Assembly: GCF_900129025.1 (NCBI RefSeq)
Contig: NZ_FQUM01000002.1
Coordinates: 62,001-126,000 of the forward strand
Reading direction: 5' to 3'
Length of the DNA: 64,000 nucleotides
DNA from: Mariniphaga anaerophila
GTDB taxonomy: Bacteria; Bacteroidota; Bacteroidia; Bacteroidales; Prolixibacteraceae
Numbering within the stretch: position 1 is the first letter of the stretch; the number at the start of each line of letters is the position of its first letter. Shown in pieces: positions 24,460 through 34,201 of this stretch. Position numbers and translations under genes: made by a program. The notes under the pieces were generated by a model. It did not search any database. It saw only the letters and a program-made list of their open reading frames with translations, and was not told the DNA's origin.

Positions 24460-27078
24460 ATGATGCGCATATTCTTATTGACTAATTTAGCCATAATTGT
24501 TTTTGTAGCAGGAACAAAGGCACAGAGTTTAAACTATACCCTGTCTGATGATTCGCTGGTTAACTACCACGCAAGCCAGAAAAAAATATATTATGCCACC
24601 CGTACCGAATTGAAACCCAGAATTGATGGGGAGTTGGATGATTTGTGCTGGGAGGAGATTGGCACCTGGCAAGGTGATTTTATTCAGCAACAGCCTAACC
24701 AGGCAAAGGAGCCTTCGCAACAAACCAAACTGAAAATTTTGTATGATGATACCTATTTGTATATGGGAATTATTTGTTACGATGACGAGCCTGAAAAAAT
24801 ACGTTCGATTTTGGGGCGGCGCGACGAAAACATGGGCGACATGGCAGGCATTGCCCTGGATAGTTATTTCGATAAACAGTCGGCATTTGAGTTTAATGTT
24901 ACGGCAGCCGGGCAAAAGGTGGATTTGATGCACCTGGGCGAATACGGCTGGGATTTTAACTGGGATGCGGTGTGGGATGGAAAAGCCTCGGTGGGCGATT
25001 CTGCCTGGTATGTTGAAATGCGTGTTCCCTTTAGCCAACTGAGGTACGCAAATAAAGAAGAGCACATCTGGGGAATGCATGTGTGGCGCTGGATTGATCG
25101 CTTAAAAGAGGAAGATCAGTGGAAACTGATCCCGGTGGATGCACCGGCAATGGTCTATATTTTTGGTGAACTGCACGGAATAAAAGATATTCCCTACAAA
25201 AGAAATTTTGAATTGCTCCCTTACGCCAAGTCGAAATACGTTTCCGGCGCAGAAAAAAATCCAACCGCCGGATTCGGGCTTGACGGGAAAATTGGTGTGA
25301 CTTCTGATTTTACCTTAGATTACACGATAAACCCCGATTTTGGACAGGTGGAGGCTGACCCGTCTGTTTTGAACCTTACTTCTTACGAAGTTTTTTATGA
25401 TGAAAAGCGACCTTTCTTTCTGGAAGGAAACAGCATTTTGGAATACGAAGCCGGCAGCGACCTGCTTTTTTACTCGCGGCGTATTGGCGCTGCTCCCGGA
25501 TATTATCCCGATTACGGGATGGACGAAACCCTTACAATGCCGGATCAAACGTCCATTTTAAATGCACTGAAACTTACGGGAAAAAACCGGTCGGGCTTGT
25601 CGTTGGGAGTGATCAACAGCATGACTGCCCGGGAAAATGCTATTATTACTTCCGATAACCAGGAGCGGAAAGAGGCTGTGGAGCCGTTTACCAATTTTTT
25701 TATTGGAAGGGTGAAGCAGGATTTTAACAATGGCTCCACCGTTTTGGGCGGAATGGTAACTTCCACAATCCGAAACATTAAAGACGCACATCTGGAGTAC
25801 CTGCCCGAAAGCTCGTTGGTTAGTGGCCTCGACTTTCAGCACAACTGGCTGAACCGGAAATACTTTGTGGATTTTAAGGGGTTTTATTCTAAAGTTTCAG
25901 GGAGCGAAGAAGCAATTTCTTTGCTTCAGTTGGATTCGAGGCACTATTTTCAGCGTTCCGATGCCGGCCACCTCAGCTTTAATGAGAACCTCACTTCTAT
26001 GCAGGGGTGGGGAGGAGAGCTGAAAGGCGGAAAACGCAGCGGTAAATTCAGGTTGGTCGGTTCGCTTGATTGGCGTTCTCCCGGGGTGGAGCTGAACGAT
26101 GTGGGGTATCTCCGGCAGGCGGATTATGTAACGCAAAAGCTGTCGTCGGTATACTGGGTGAGCAAACCTAAAGGGATTTTGAACAGTTACTATTTTGAAC
26201 TGGATCAGCGACAGAACTGGAGTTACGGTGGCGAAAACCTGGGTGGCGATTTGATGGGGCACGTGCGGCTTCAGTTTAAAAATTTGTGGAAACTCGATTT
26301 GGTGGCCGACCGTTCTTTTTACGAGGTAGACACCCGAAAACTGTGGGGTGGCCCGTCGCTCAGAATAGACGGGGAAATTTCGGGCGAAGTTTTTTTGCAG
26401 ACCAATTCCAGCAAAGATTTGTTTTTTGCAGGAGGAGTGGAGTTGATGAAAAATGACGACAAGGTTTCATCCGGGAATTACTACACGTTTTATGTGCAGT
26501 GGCAGATTGGAAGCCGGTTTACGCTTTCATCAATGAATAAGCTAAATGTTGTAACCGACAATAATCAGTATGTTACCAGAACCATATTGAACGATGCCAC
26601 GAATTACATCGTGGGCAAAATCGACCGAAAAACAATTTCGTCTACGCTCAGGGCTGAGTTTTTTGTTACACCCGAGCTTTCATTTCAATATTACGGAAAT
26701 CCTTACGCTTCTGTTGGAAAGTATTCTGATTACAGAATTGTAGCCGATTCTAAATCAACAAATATAGACCAACGATTTTTGCCCTTGTTTGTACGAAATT
26801 TTGACAGCGGAGAAAGCTGGTTGTACACTGCAACCGATAATCCGGTGTTAAACCTGTCATCGAGAAATCCGGACTTTAATTTTCAGGAATTTCGCTCAAA
26901 TTTCGTTGCGCGCTGGGAGTACAAAACAGGCTCCACCATTTATTTTGTGTGGACAAACACCCGTTCGCGGTACGAGCAATTTTACGAACCATCGGTTTTC
27001 CAAAGTCTTAAAGGTTTAAACAAAGTGACGGCCGAAAACGCGTTCATGCTGAAGGTGAGCTTCTGGTTTTCCATTTGA
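24460..27078 (+). CDS. DUF5916 outer-membrane protein with CBM9-like N-terminal domain
   Basis: An 872-residue exported protein. A signal peptide (MRIFLLTNLAIIVFVAGTKAQ) precedes a family 9 carbohydrate-binding-like domain (about residues 45-240: PRIDGELDDLCWEE, KILYDDTYLYMGIICYD and WYVEMRVPFSQLRY). The remainder (about 250-872) is DUF5916, which looks like a beta-barrel: repeated aromatic strands, the motif FFLEGNSILEYEAG and a C-terminal strand ending in Phe-Ser-Ile. Such proteins are common in Bacteroidota and their role is unknown; a sugar- or metabolite-linked outer-membrane function is a guess. The first codons offer two ATGs (24460 and 24463). It is followed by a MATE gene after 23 bp. 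Confidence 0.85.
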   Translation: MMRIFLLTNLAIIVFVAGTKAQSLNYTLSDDSLVNYHASQKKIYYATRTELKPRIDGELDDLCWEEIGTWQGDFIQQQPNQAKEPSQQTKLKILYDDTYLYMGIICYDDEPEKIRSILGRRDENMGDMAGIALDSYFDKQSAFEFNVTAAGQKVDLMHLGEYGWDFNWDAVWDGKASVGDSAWYVEMRVPFSQLRYANKEEHIWGMHVWRWIDRLKEEDQWKLIPVDAPAMVYIFGELHGIKDIPYKRNFELLPYAKSKYVSGAEKNPTAGFGLDGKIGVTSDFTLDYTINPDFGQVEADPSVLNLTSYEVFYDEKRPFFLEGNSILEYEAGSDLLFYSRRIGAAPGYYPDYGMDETLTMPDQTSILNALKLTGKNRSGLSLGVINSMTARENAIITSDNQERKEAVEPFTNFFIGRVKQDFNNGSTVLGGMVTSTIRNIKDAHLEYLPESSLVSGLDFQHNWLNRKYFVDFKGFYSKVSGSEEAISLLQLDSRHYFQRSDAGHLSFNENLTSMQGWGGELKGGKRSGKFRLVGSLDWRSPGVELNDVGYLRQADYVTQKLSSVYWVSKPKGILNSYYFELDQRQNWSYGGENLGGDLMGHVRLQFKNLWKLDLVADRSFYEVDTRKLWGGPSLRIDGEISGEVFLQTNSSKDLFFAGGVELMKNDDKVSSGNYYTFYVQWQIGSRFTLSSMNKLNVVTDNNQYVTRTILNDATNYIVGKIDRKTISSTLRAEFFVTPELSFQYYGNPYASVGKYSDYRIVADSKSTNIDQRFLPLFVRNFDSGESWLYTATDNPVLNLSSRNPDFNFQEFRSNFVARWEYKTGSTIYFVWTNTRSRYEQFYEPSVFQSLKGLNKVTAENAFMLKVSFWFSI

Positions 27079-27088
27079 GGCAATAGTG

Positions 27089-27096
27089 TATCTTTG
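27089..27096 (+). promoter_or_regulatory. -7 box just before the MATE gene
   Basis: TATCTTTG fits TAnnTTTG exactly and ends 5 bp before the ATG at 27102, so the mRNA would be leaderless or nearly so. No good -33 element is seen. Confidence 0.45.
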
Positions 27097-27101
27097 GCGG
27101 C

Positions 27102-28439
27102 ATGAATTTGTCGCAATACATACCTTTTTACCGGCGAAACCTGCATCTGGCTATCCCGGTTGTTTTATCACAGATCGGGCAAGTATCTGTATCTCTTGTT
27201 GATAATATGATGGTGGGACACGTGGGCACCCTCGAACTTGCTGCTTCTGCATTTGCAAACAATGTGTTTATAATCGGTATGTTTTTCGGAATGGGAGTTA
27301 CCATTGGCCTGACGCCACTGGTGGGTAAAGCATTCGGCAATAACGAGTCAGGGGAAGTTGTGAAGCTGTTGAAGAACGGAGTATTTACTCATTTGATTGC
27401 TGCTTTTGTGCTTTCTGCAATAATGTTTGGTACTTACTTTTTATTGCCGTATATGGGGCAAACTGCTTACGTGCAGGAGCTTGCTGGCCCTTATTATTTG
27501 CTGCTGTGTGCGTCCTACCTTCCGTTTATGCTTTTTTTCTCGGTTAAACAGTTTTTCGAAGGAATCGGGAATACCAAAATTGCGATGCAAATCACACTTA
27601 TTTCCAATGTAATTAACATCGGTGTAAACTATGTATTAATATTCGGGAAACTGGGCTTCCCGGAAATGGGGCTGATGGGAGCCGGTATCGGAACCCTTGT
27701 TTCACGCATTGCAATGCCTTTGTTGTTTTTTATCTACATCGTCAACATTTCAAGGTTTAAACAATATTTTATACTTGCTCGTTTGCAACAATTCTCGAAA
27801 AAGCGGATTGTTTCAATTTTGAAGATTGGAATTCCGATTGGTTTTCAGATAATTGTAGAAGGTCTGACTTTCAGCCTGGGAGCAATTATGATGGGATGGC
27901 TGGGAGAAATTCCGTTGGCAGCGCACCAGGTTGCAATCGGTCTGGCCAGCTTTTCTTACATGATTTCGTTGGGTATTTCGCAGGCAACAACAATACGGGT
28001 TAGCCATCAATTGGGGCAAAACGATTATAAGTCTTTGCGGATGGCGGCCTTTGCTTCAACGCATTTGGTACTGCTGTTTATGATGTGCATGGGGGCACTG
28101 TTTGTGTTAACCAGAAACTATTTGCCGTTGATTTTTACTACCGATGCAGACGTGATTGCAATTGCCTCCCGATTGCTGATTGTTGCTGCTATTTTTCAGA
28201 TGTTTGACGGGTTGCAGGTTATTATGCTTAGTACATTACGTGGTATGGCAGATGTGAAAATTCCAATGTTGATGGCTTTTGCCGCGTACATGCTGGTTGG
28301 GTTACCCACAAGCTATTTGTTCGCGTTTGTGTTAAATTCAGGGCCTCAGGGAATCTGGTACGGATACCTTGTGGGGCTGGGAACAGCAGGCATTCTATTC
28401 TTCTTTCGTTTCAAATATAAACTTCGGGGCAGGGCATAA
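27102..28439 (+). CDS. MATE family efflux transporter (NorM type)
   Basis: A 445-residue inner-membrane exporter with twelve predicted helices in two six-helix halves. NorM features include the first helix IPVVLSQIGQVSVSLVDNMM, the loop VGHVGTLELAASAFANNVF, GLTPLVGKAFG and the second-half counterpart GEIPLAAHQVAIGLASFSYM. Members swap sodium or protons for cationic drugs and dyes; the actual substrate is unknown. It starts 23 bp after the DUF5916 gene but has a possible own promoter. Confidence 0.93.
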   Translation: MNLSQYIPFYRRNLHLAIPVVLSQIGQVSVSLVDNMMVGHVGTLELAASAFANNVFIIGMFFGMGVTIGLTPLVGKAFGNNESGEVVKLLKNGVFTHLIAAFVLSAIMFGTYFLLPYMGQTAYVQELAGPYYLLLCASYLPFMLFFSVKQFFEGIGNTKIAMQITLISNVINIGVNYVLIFGKLGFPEMGLMGAGIGTLVSRIAMPLLFFIYIVNISRFKQYFILARLQQFSKKRIVSILKIGIPIGFQIIVEGLTFSLGAIMMGWLGEIPLAAHQVAIGLASFSYMISLGISQATTIRVSHQLGQNDYKSLRMAAFASTHLVLLFMMCMGALFVLTRNYLPLIFTTDADVIAIASRLLIVAAIFQMFDGLQVIMLSTLRGMADVKIPMLMAFAAYMLVGLPTSYLFAFVLNSGPQGIWYGYLVGLGTAGILFFFRFKYKLRGRA

Positions 28440-28471
28440 AAAAACGGGTTATCAATGGTGGCGATAACCCG
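28437..28471 (-). terminator. Hairpin behind the MATE gene, T-run on the minus strand
   Basis: Perfect 9-bp stem CGGGTTATC / GATAACCCG (28445-28453, 28463-28471). The T-run (seven) is on the minus-strand side, while the plus-strand side reads ATTGTTC, so it is better shaped to stop a minus-strand transcript than the MATE mRNA. It may work in both directions. Confidence 0.5.
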
Positions 28472-28959
28472 ATTGTTCATAGTTTAGTTTAGTTAGACCT
28501 GGAAAAATATTGGTTTAACAGAGAAAAGGTAGTGTTTCAAATAACATTCAATTTACATTGAATTAAGACTGTGCTAATATAACACAAAATTGGGTTAAAT
28601 GTGAAATAAAATTAAAAAAATATTAATAAGTGTTAACGGAGTTTTGTGTCCTTTTGTTTAATCTTGTGGCTAGTAGTGTCTTATGTGTATTTCGCATGTT
28701 TTTGGAAAAAGCAAGAATTTTTTTTGATGTCATTCTTTTTGGTCAAATTTCGAAAACTTCTGAGAAGGGATAAACCGGTTTTCCCCGGAGAAGAAGTGTC
28801 GGAAGATATTTTCAGATGAATTTATTATGAATCCGGCCTGTTTTTTAAAGTTTTTTTTAAGGAAAACACGATTCAAAAAAGGAGGAAAGGTTTTTCCGAA
28901 ACCGGGGTTTTTAAAGTGTTTTGGTGGTTTTAAGTGGTTTTAATGCAAAAAAGGCAAAA
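28472..28959. other. 488-bp gap without a gene
   Basis: AT-rich sequence between the MATE and dehydrogenase genes. No open frame of coding quality on either strand. It holds short runs of T and a CCGGTTTTCCCCGG palindrome-like stretch near 28772. The dehydrogenase promoter must lie here but I cannot place it. Confidence 0.4.
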
Positions 28960-29997
28960 ATGAAGAAAGTTGTTTTAACCGGAATTCGTGAGATGGAAAT
29001 GATTTCCGCTCCTGTCCCCCAAATAGCGAATGCTGACGACGTAAAAATTAAACTGGTTTCCATTGGAGTGTGCGGCTCTGATATTCATTACTATTCCGAA
29101 GGAAAAATCGGAACTCAGGTTGTTAAGTACCCGTTTGCGGTGGGGCACGAGTGCTCGGGTACTATTGTGGAAGTTGGCAGCAAAGTTACCAATGTGAAGG
29201 TGGGTGACCTGGTGGTGGTTGATCCTTCTGTGCATTGCGGGCACTGCGACCAGTGTTTGTCAGGGAGGCCGCACACGTGCAGAAACAACAGGTTTTTAGG
29301 ATGCCCGGGGCAGTTGGAAGGATGCCTTTCGGAGTATATTGTGATGCCTTCGTTTACATGCTTCCCTGTTACGGGAAAGCTGAATCCGGTTCAGGCGGCA
29401 CTGATTGAACCGTTTACAATCGGCGTTTATTCGGTTAAGCTGGCTGAAATTAAAAACAGACAAACATCGGTTGGAATTTTCGGCGCCGGCCCAATCGGCT
29501 TAAGTATTTTGCTCAAACTGCTGGCCGATGAAGTAACCAATGTGGGCATGATTGAACCGCTGGAATATCGGTTGGAAAAAGCAAAGGAAATTGGCGTGAG
29601 GTATGTTGTTAATCCGGAGAAGCAGAATGTAAAAACGGAAGTGGAGAAGTTTGAGGAGTTGCTGGTTGATGTGGTTTTCGATGCCAGCGGCGAACAGGCG
29701 GCTGTGACTAATGCCGTAAAAATTCTTAAGCCCGGAGGAAGACTGGTGCTGGTGGGCATTCCGCCATCGGCAGAATATACTTTCGATATGGATTTAATGC
29801 GAAGAAAAGAGCTTTCGATTGTAAATGTGCGCCGTCAGAACCATTGCGTTGAAGAGGCTATCGAATTGGTTGTTTCGGGTAAGGCCGACGTGGAGAAAAT
29901 GGTAACGCATCATTTTCCGCCGGAAAAAACAAGCACCGCCTTCGATATCGTTGAAGGATACAAAGACGGTGCAATTAAAGCGATGATTGATTTCTGA
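28960..29997 (+). CDS. Zinc-dependent alcohol/polyol dehydrogenase (MDR family)
   Basis: A medium-chain dehydrogenase of 345 residues, started at the ATG at 28960 (MKKVVLTGIREMEMISAP); the frame is open from 28921 but that prefix lacks family similarity. Catalytic zinc ligands are in GVCGSDIHYYSEG and GHECSGTIVEVG; the structural zinc site is the four-cysteine loop HCGHCDQCLSGRPHTCRN. The NAD-binding motif is IFGAGPIGLSIL near residue 168. The general pattern is that of sorbitol/xylitol/threonine dehydrogenases. It ends exactly where the tricorn-like gene on the other strand ends (29997/29998). Confidence 0.93.
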   Translation: MKKVVLTGIREMEMISAPVPQIANADDVKIKLVSIGVCGSDIHYYSEGKIGTQVVKYPFAVGHECSGTIVEVGSKVTNVKVGDLVVVDPSVHCGHCDQCLSGRPHTCRNNRFLGCPGQLEGCLSEYIVMPSFTCFPVTGKLNPVQAALIEPFTIGVYSVKLAEIKNRQTSVGIFGAGPIGLSILLKLLADEVTNVGMIEPLEYRLEKAKEIGVRYVVNPEKQNVKTEVEKFEELLVDVVFDASGEQAAVTNAVKILKPGGRLVLVGIPPSAEYTFDMDLMRRKELSIVNVRRQNHCVEEAIELVVSGKADVEKMVTHHFPPEKTSTAFDIVEGYKDGAIKAMIDF

Positions 29998-32900
29998 TTA
30001 ATCAATATCTTTTTCTATCCATCCCGACCGGTCTGGCGGTGCAGGAGTGGTTACTTTTTTAGCCGGTTTTTCTTTCAGTTGTTTTAGCAGAACTTCCACT
30101 GCTTTTTCAATGGACGGGTCTTCTCCTTTTGCCAACTGTTCGGGGCGGTCTGTTACTTCAATGTCGGGGTAAACGCCAACACCTTCAATTATCCATTGGC
30201 CATTTTCGTCGTAAACGCCAAAGCGGGGAACCGAAATTGCAGTTCCGTCGATGAGGGAAGCGTTGCCCGAAATCCCTACCAATCCGCCCCAAGTACGTGT
30301 ACCAATCAGTGTTCCCAGTCCTTTTTTTCTGAAAAAGTAAGGGAACGCATCGCCGCCGGAAGATGAGTACCCGTTAATGAGCATCACCTTTGGACCGTCG
30401 TGCGCAACACCGGGCGTGCGCATTGGATTTAATCCGTTTCGTTGCCAGTAGCTGATTGTTTTTCGCTCAAGCAGCTCGGCCATTACAGCCGGAATAAAAC
30501 CTCCGCCATTGTATCGGTCGTCAATAATCAGCGCTTCTTTGTCGTGGTAGGCGTACATCCCGAGGAACAATTCGCGGTTTCCTTCCAGTGCTGTGTTCGG
30601 AACGTGGATGTATCCGATTCGTCCGTTCGACAGTTTGTCAACCAAGGCACGCCGTTCGTTTACCCAGGTCAGGTACATCAGTTCCAGTTCGCTTTTTACA
30701 GGTTCAATAGCCGAAGTGCGCGGGTTGTCGCCTTCTGCGTTGGCAGAAACTGTAAGTTCAGTGCGCTTTCCGGCAAGATTTTCCAGAAAAATGTAGAGGT
30801 TGTCGTCAGTGGTAATTTCTTTTCCGTTGATAGACAGAATGTAATCGCCTTCTTTTACATCCACTCCCGGAGCCGTTAACGGCGAGCGGCGTGAAGCATT
30901 CCAGTTTTCGCTGTCGTAAATTTTTTCGATTTTGTATTTGCCTGCTTTTGCATCGGCCTCAATTTTTGCTCCGAGCAAACCGCCGTCAATGTGTTTTACT
31001 TTTTCGAAATCGCCCCAGTTGACGTATGCGTGGCCGGTGTTCGATTCCGAAACCATTTCGCTTAAAATGTGATCAAGGTCGGCGCGGTGACCTACGTATG
31101 GAAGCCATTCTCTGTAGTTTTTCTTTATCGATTTCCAGTCTACGCCATGCAGATTATCTACGTAAAAATAGTCTCTAAATATTCGCCAACCGTCGTTGAA
31201 TACCTGTTCCCATTCTTTTTTAGGGTCTATTTTCATCTCCATGTTTTCGAGGTTGAGTTTCCCGTCGTCGGGTTTAACTCCCGGTTTAATGGCAGTAATG
31301 CCAAAGCCGTCGTTGGAGCGGTAGAGCATCATTTTTTTGTCTGCAGATACCGTAAACTGATAAATCTTATTTGCTATCTCCTTGCTTTTTTCCTCTTTGA
31401 TATCATACATTTCCATTTTCCCGCTGTTGATGTAAAGCAGGCCGCCTTCTACCGGCACGAGGTTACGGTAGTTTCCGGTACTGGGAGAAAGTGCTACAAT
31501 CCGGTTGTTAATGCCTTCAAAATCGATAGATACACTAACTTCTTTTTCTTCTTGTTTTTTGTCGTCTTCTTTCTTTTCAACTTCGTCGTTTTTAACCGGT
31601 TCTTCATCGTTTTTGTCTTTGTTCAGTTCCGGACCGTCGGCTTTTAAAATTGCTGCATAAATGCGTGTTGCATTGTTGTACAGGTAGTTGAACTCAAAAC
31701 TTGAAAAGCTAAGGTTGAAATCGCGATTGGACAAAAAGAAAATATAGTTTCCGTCATCGGAAAAAACAGGAGAGAAATTGCTGAACGTAGCATCTGTAAG
31801 CTGGTATTTTTTCGCTTCGGGTATATTGTACACCCAAATTGCCGGCTGCCCGTTGGCAGATTCTTTGGAATAAACAATCCATTTCGAATCGGGAGAGAAT
31901 GAGTAATCCCTGATTTCTGATTCGGTAGCATGGTCGGCAATTGTCTCTTTTTTTGTTTCGATGTTAACCAATTTGAGGTTTAACGTACGGTCGGAATAAA
32001 CCAGGTATTTGCTGTCGGGCGACCATTCGCTTTGGTATTTCCATGCGGCAGAGCCCTTGGTCAGTTGTACCGGCTTGGCGCCTTTTTGGTTTTCCAGCAG
32101 GTAAACTTCGTACTCGCCAGTGGCATCGGAGAAGTAGGCAATGTATTTTCCGTTGGGCGACCATGCCGGGTAAATTTCGCGGACTCCCTGTGTTTGCGAC
32201 AAGTTTTCCACAGAGCCGTTTTCTGCCGGAACAGAAAAAATGTCTCCCCGCGCATCGAATAATGCTCGCTTGCCGGTAGAAGATATGGCAAAACTGTGGA
32301 TGTTTTCTTTTACATTTTTGAAGTAGGAAACCAGGTTGGGGTTGTCGAAATGGATATTTACCGATATTTTTTCGGTTTTGCCAGTTTGCATATTCAGTTT
32401 GTACAGGTATCCGTCATTTTCAAATGCCAGTTGCCCGTTTTGCCCCGACGGCCAAAGCACATCCATTTTTGTGAACCGGGTGATTTGCTCGGTTTGTTTT
32501 GTAGAAGTATCGTAGCTGAAAATGTTGAATTTCAGGTTTCGGTCTGAAGCGAAATAAATTTTATCGCCATGCCACACAGGCCACTGGTCAGAACCCGGAA
32601 AATCGGTTATTTGTTCCGATGTGTTTTTTTCGAGATCGTAAATCCAAAGTTCGGTTGCCCGTCCTCCTTTGTATCTTTTCCACGAGCGGAATTCGCGATC
32701 GACCGGAGTAAAACAGATTTTTTTTGCATCGGGCGAAAAAGTAGCAATCCCCCCGTTTACAATCGGAAGCGGCTTTTCAAACCCGCCTTCAATGTTCACG
32801 GTAAAATACTTGCCGTTGCGTTCGCCAAATTCTGTACGGTTGGAACGGAACAGAATATTTTTGCTGTCGGGAGTCCATCCGAGAACTACATTATCGAACC

Positions 32901-33258
32901 CGCCACGCGGCGGCATCAGTCCTACGGAATTGTACCAGGTTAGTTGTTTGGAAACTCCTCCCTCCGAAGGCATAACAAAAACCTGCCTGTTTCCGGCATA
33001 CTCACCAGAAAAGGCGATCCATTTACCGTCGGGCGATATTTTTGGGAAAAGTTCCATCCCTTCGTGGGAAGTCAGCCTTTTGGCATCTCCTCCGTTAGAA
33101 TTTACCGTCCAGATATCTCCGGCATACACAAATGCTACCAGGTTCCCGTTAATGTCGGGGTAACGCATCAGCCTGGAGTTTTCGGCAGCTTGTGTTGAAT
33201 GTATTGCTGTGCCTGCAACGAGGAGAGCAGCAATTACAAATTGTTTTATTTTTTTCAT
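29998..33258 (-). CDS. Tricorn-like S41 family protease
   Basis: A 1086-residue exported protease. Signal peptide (MKKIKQFVIAALLVAGTAIHSTQAAE), then a TolB-like beta-propeller made of WSPDSKY/FSPDGKW repeats (about residues 30-520), a highly charged acidic/lysine linker at about 543-576, a second propeller part, a C1 helix region, a PDZ domain (about 790-870, with EGDYILSINGKEIT) and the S41 protease core. The catalytic Ser is Ser967 in NGYSSSGGDAFPY. Tricorn proteases cut peptides made by other proteases; Bacteroidota copies are periplasmic. The gene is convergent with the dehydrogenase. Confidence 0.94.
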   Translation of the reverse strand: MKKIKQFVIAALLVAGTAIHSTQAAENSRLMRYPDINGNLVAFVYAGDIWTVNSNGGDAKRLTSHEGMELFPKISPDGKWIAFSGEYAGNRQVFVMPSEGGVSKQLTWYNSVGLMPPRGGFDNVVLGWTPDSKNILFRSNRTEFGERNGKYFTVNIEGGFEKPLPIVNGGIATFSPDAKKICFTPVDREFRSWKRYKGGRATELWIYDLEKNTSEQITDFPGSDQWPVWHGDKIYFASDRNLKFNIFSYDTSTKQTEQITRFTKMDVLWPSGQNGQLAFENDGYLYKLNMQTGKTEKISVNIHFDNPNLVSYFKNVKENIHSFAISSTGKRALFDARGDIFSVPAENGSVENLSQTQGVREIYPAWSPNGKYIAYFSDATGEYEVYLLENQKGAKPVQLTKGSAAWKYQSEWSPDSKYLVYSDRTLNLKLVNIETKKETIADHATESEIRDYSFSPDSKWIVYSKESANGQPAIWVYNIPEAKKYQLTDATFSNFSPVFSDDGNYIFFLSNRDFNLSFSSFEFNYLYNNATRIYAAILKADGPELNKDKNDEEPVKNDEVEKKEDDKKQEEKEVSVSIDFEGINNRIVALSPSTGNYRNLVPVEGGLLYINSGKMEMYDIKEEKSKEIANKIYQFTVSADKKMMLYRSNDGFGITAIKPGVKPDDGKLNLENMEMKIDPKKEWEQVFNDGWRIFRDYFYVDNLHGVDWKSIKKNYREWLPYVGHRADLDHILSEMVSESNTGHAYVNWGDFEKVKHIDGGLLGAKIEADAKAGKYKIEKIYDSENWNASRRSPLTAPGVDVKEGDYILSINGKEITTDDNLYIFLENLAGKRTELTVSANAEGDNPRTSAIEPVKSELELMYLTWVNERRALVDKLSNGRIGYIHVPNTALEGNRELFLGMYAYHDKEALIIDDRYNGGGFIPAVMAELLERKTISYWQRNGLNPMRTPGVAHDGPKVMLINGYSSSGGDAFPYFFRKKGLGTLIGTRTWGGLVGISGNASLIDGTAISVPRFGVYDENGQWIIEGVGVYPDIEVTDRPEQLAKGEDPSIEKAVEVLLKQLKEKPAKKVTTPAPPDRSGWIEKDID

Positions 33259-33610
33259 AGTACTGAATAATTAATCAAATAATTTTCGAGAGGCACAATA
33301 TACAAATTTGGGTAGGGAATGGAAAATACATTTGGCAGGGAAAAAGAAACGGTTTATTTGGTCTGAACGCCCGGTTTTTCCCGTTTTTAGTTAGTCCACT
33401 TTATACAAATTTTTGCCTGAAATCAGCCCCTTTTTTGCCTTTTATCGAGATTAATTTTTTGTTACATGCAGTTGAAATTTCGGCCTTAGTTTTAACTTTG
33501 TGCGCACGATAGGAGAAATAATAAACTCATATTCATGGCTGAAGTGTTAAAGATGCTTTCAGGTTTTTGAAAAAGAATATGCAGTTGCAAAGTAAAATCG
33601 GGTATTTTTT
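33259..33610. other. Divergent gap between protease and sigma-factor genes
   Basis: 352 bp with promoters for both sides. The plus-strand one is at 33471-33500; for the protease I see no clear box. No small gene is apparent. Confidence 0.4.
33471..33500 (+). promoter_or_regulatory. Promoter of the ECF sigma gene
   Basis: GTTG (33471-33474), 18 nt, TAACTTTG (33493-33500): a housekeeping-type Bacteroidota promoter. Start expected near 33505, about 105 nt before the ATG. Confidence 0.6.
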
Positions 33611-34201
33611 ATGAGCACTTTGTCCGGCGAAATAATAGAACTTGTACACAGCAAACAGGAAGCCGCGTTTGAGGTGATGTTTAGCGTTTATTATCCCCGG
33701 CTGGTCTATTTTGCGAAGGAGTATGTTCCTTACGAAGATGCAAAAAGCCTTGTTCAGGATGCATTTATTACTTTTTGGGAAAAGAACCCCGATGTATCTA
33801 CCGAGTCACAGTTGCAAAGTTATTTGTACACCATTGTAAAAAACAATTGTTTAATGCGTTTGCGGCACGAAAAAATAGAAAAAGGATACGTAAACGAGGC
33901 GGAGCTCAGGATTCAAAACCAGGTTTACTCCTCAGCGCTGCAACAATTGGATACTTCTGAAATTGCTTTTCAGGAGATTGAAACAATCATCGAAAAAACA
34001 CTTTCTGATTTGCCGCCCCGCTGCAGAGAAGTGTTTGTGCTGAGCCGTTTGGAAGGCAAAAAAAACCATGAAGTGGCGCAGGAACTGAATATCTCGGTTA
34101 AAGCAGTGGAGGCGCAAATTACCAAAGCACTCAAGGTTTTTCGTATCGAACTCAGAGATTTTCTTCCGATCCTGGCCTACCTGCTAAGCACAAAATTGTA
34201 A
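33611..34201 (+). CDS. ECF RNA polymerase sigma-70 factor
   Basis: A 196-residue ECF sigma factor of the kind that partners with FecR and SusC-type receptors. Region 2 spans about residues 20-90 (FEVMFSVYYPRLVYFAKEYV, LVQDAFITFWEKNPD) and region 4 about 130-185 (LPPRCREVFVLSRLEGKKNH then VAQELNISVKAVEAQITKAL). It should direct transcription of the downstream SusC/SusD locus once released from the anti-sigma protein encoded next. Gap to fecR is 294 bp. Confidence 0.95.
   Translation: MSTLSGEIIELVHSKQEAAFEVMFSVYYPRLVYFAKEYVPYEDAKSLVQDAFITFWEKNPDVSTESQLQSYLYTIVKNNCLMRLRHEKIEKGYVNEAELRIQNQVYSSALQQLDTSEIAFQEIETIIEKTLSDLPPRCREVFVLSRLEGKKNHEVAQELNISVKAVEAQITKALKVFRIELRDFLPILAYLLSTKL

Noticed and set aside
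31069-31647. 192-codon frame antisense to the tricorn-like gene
   Set aside because: Phe/Val-rich shadow of the protease frame; the sense gene is complete and well supported.
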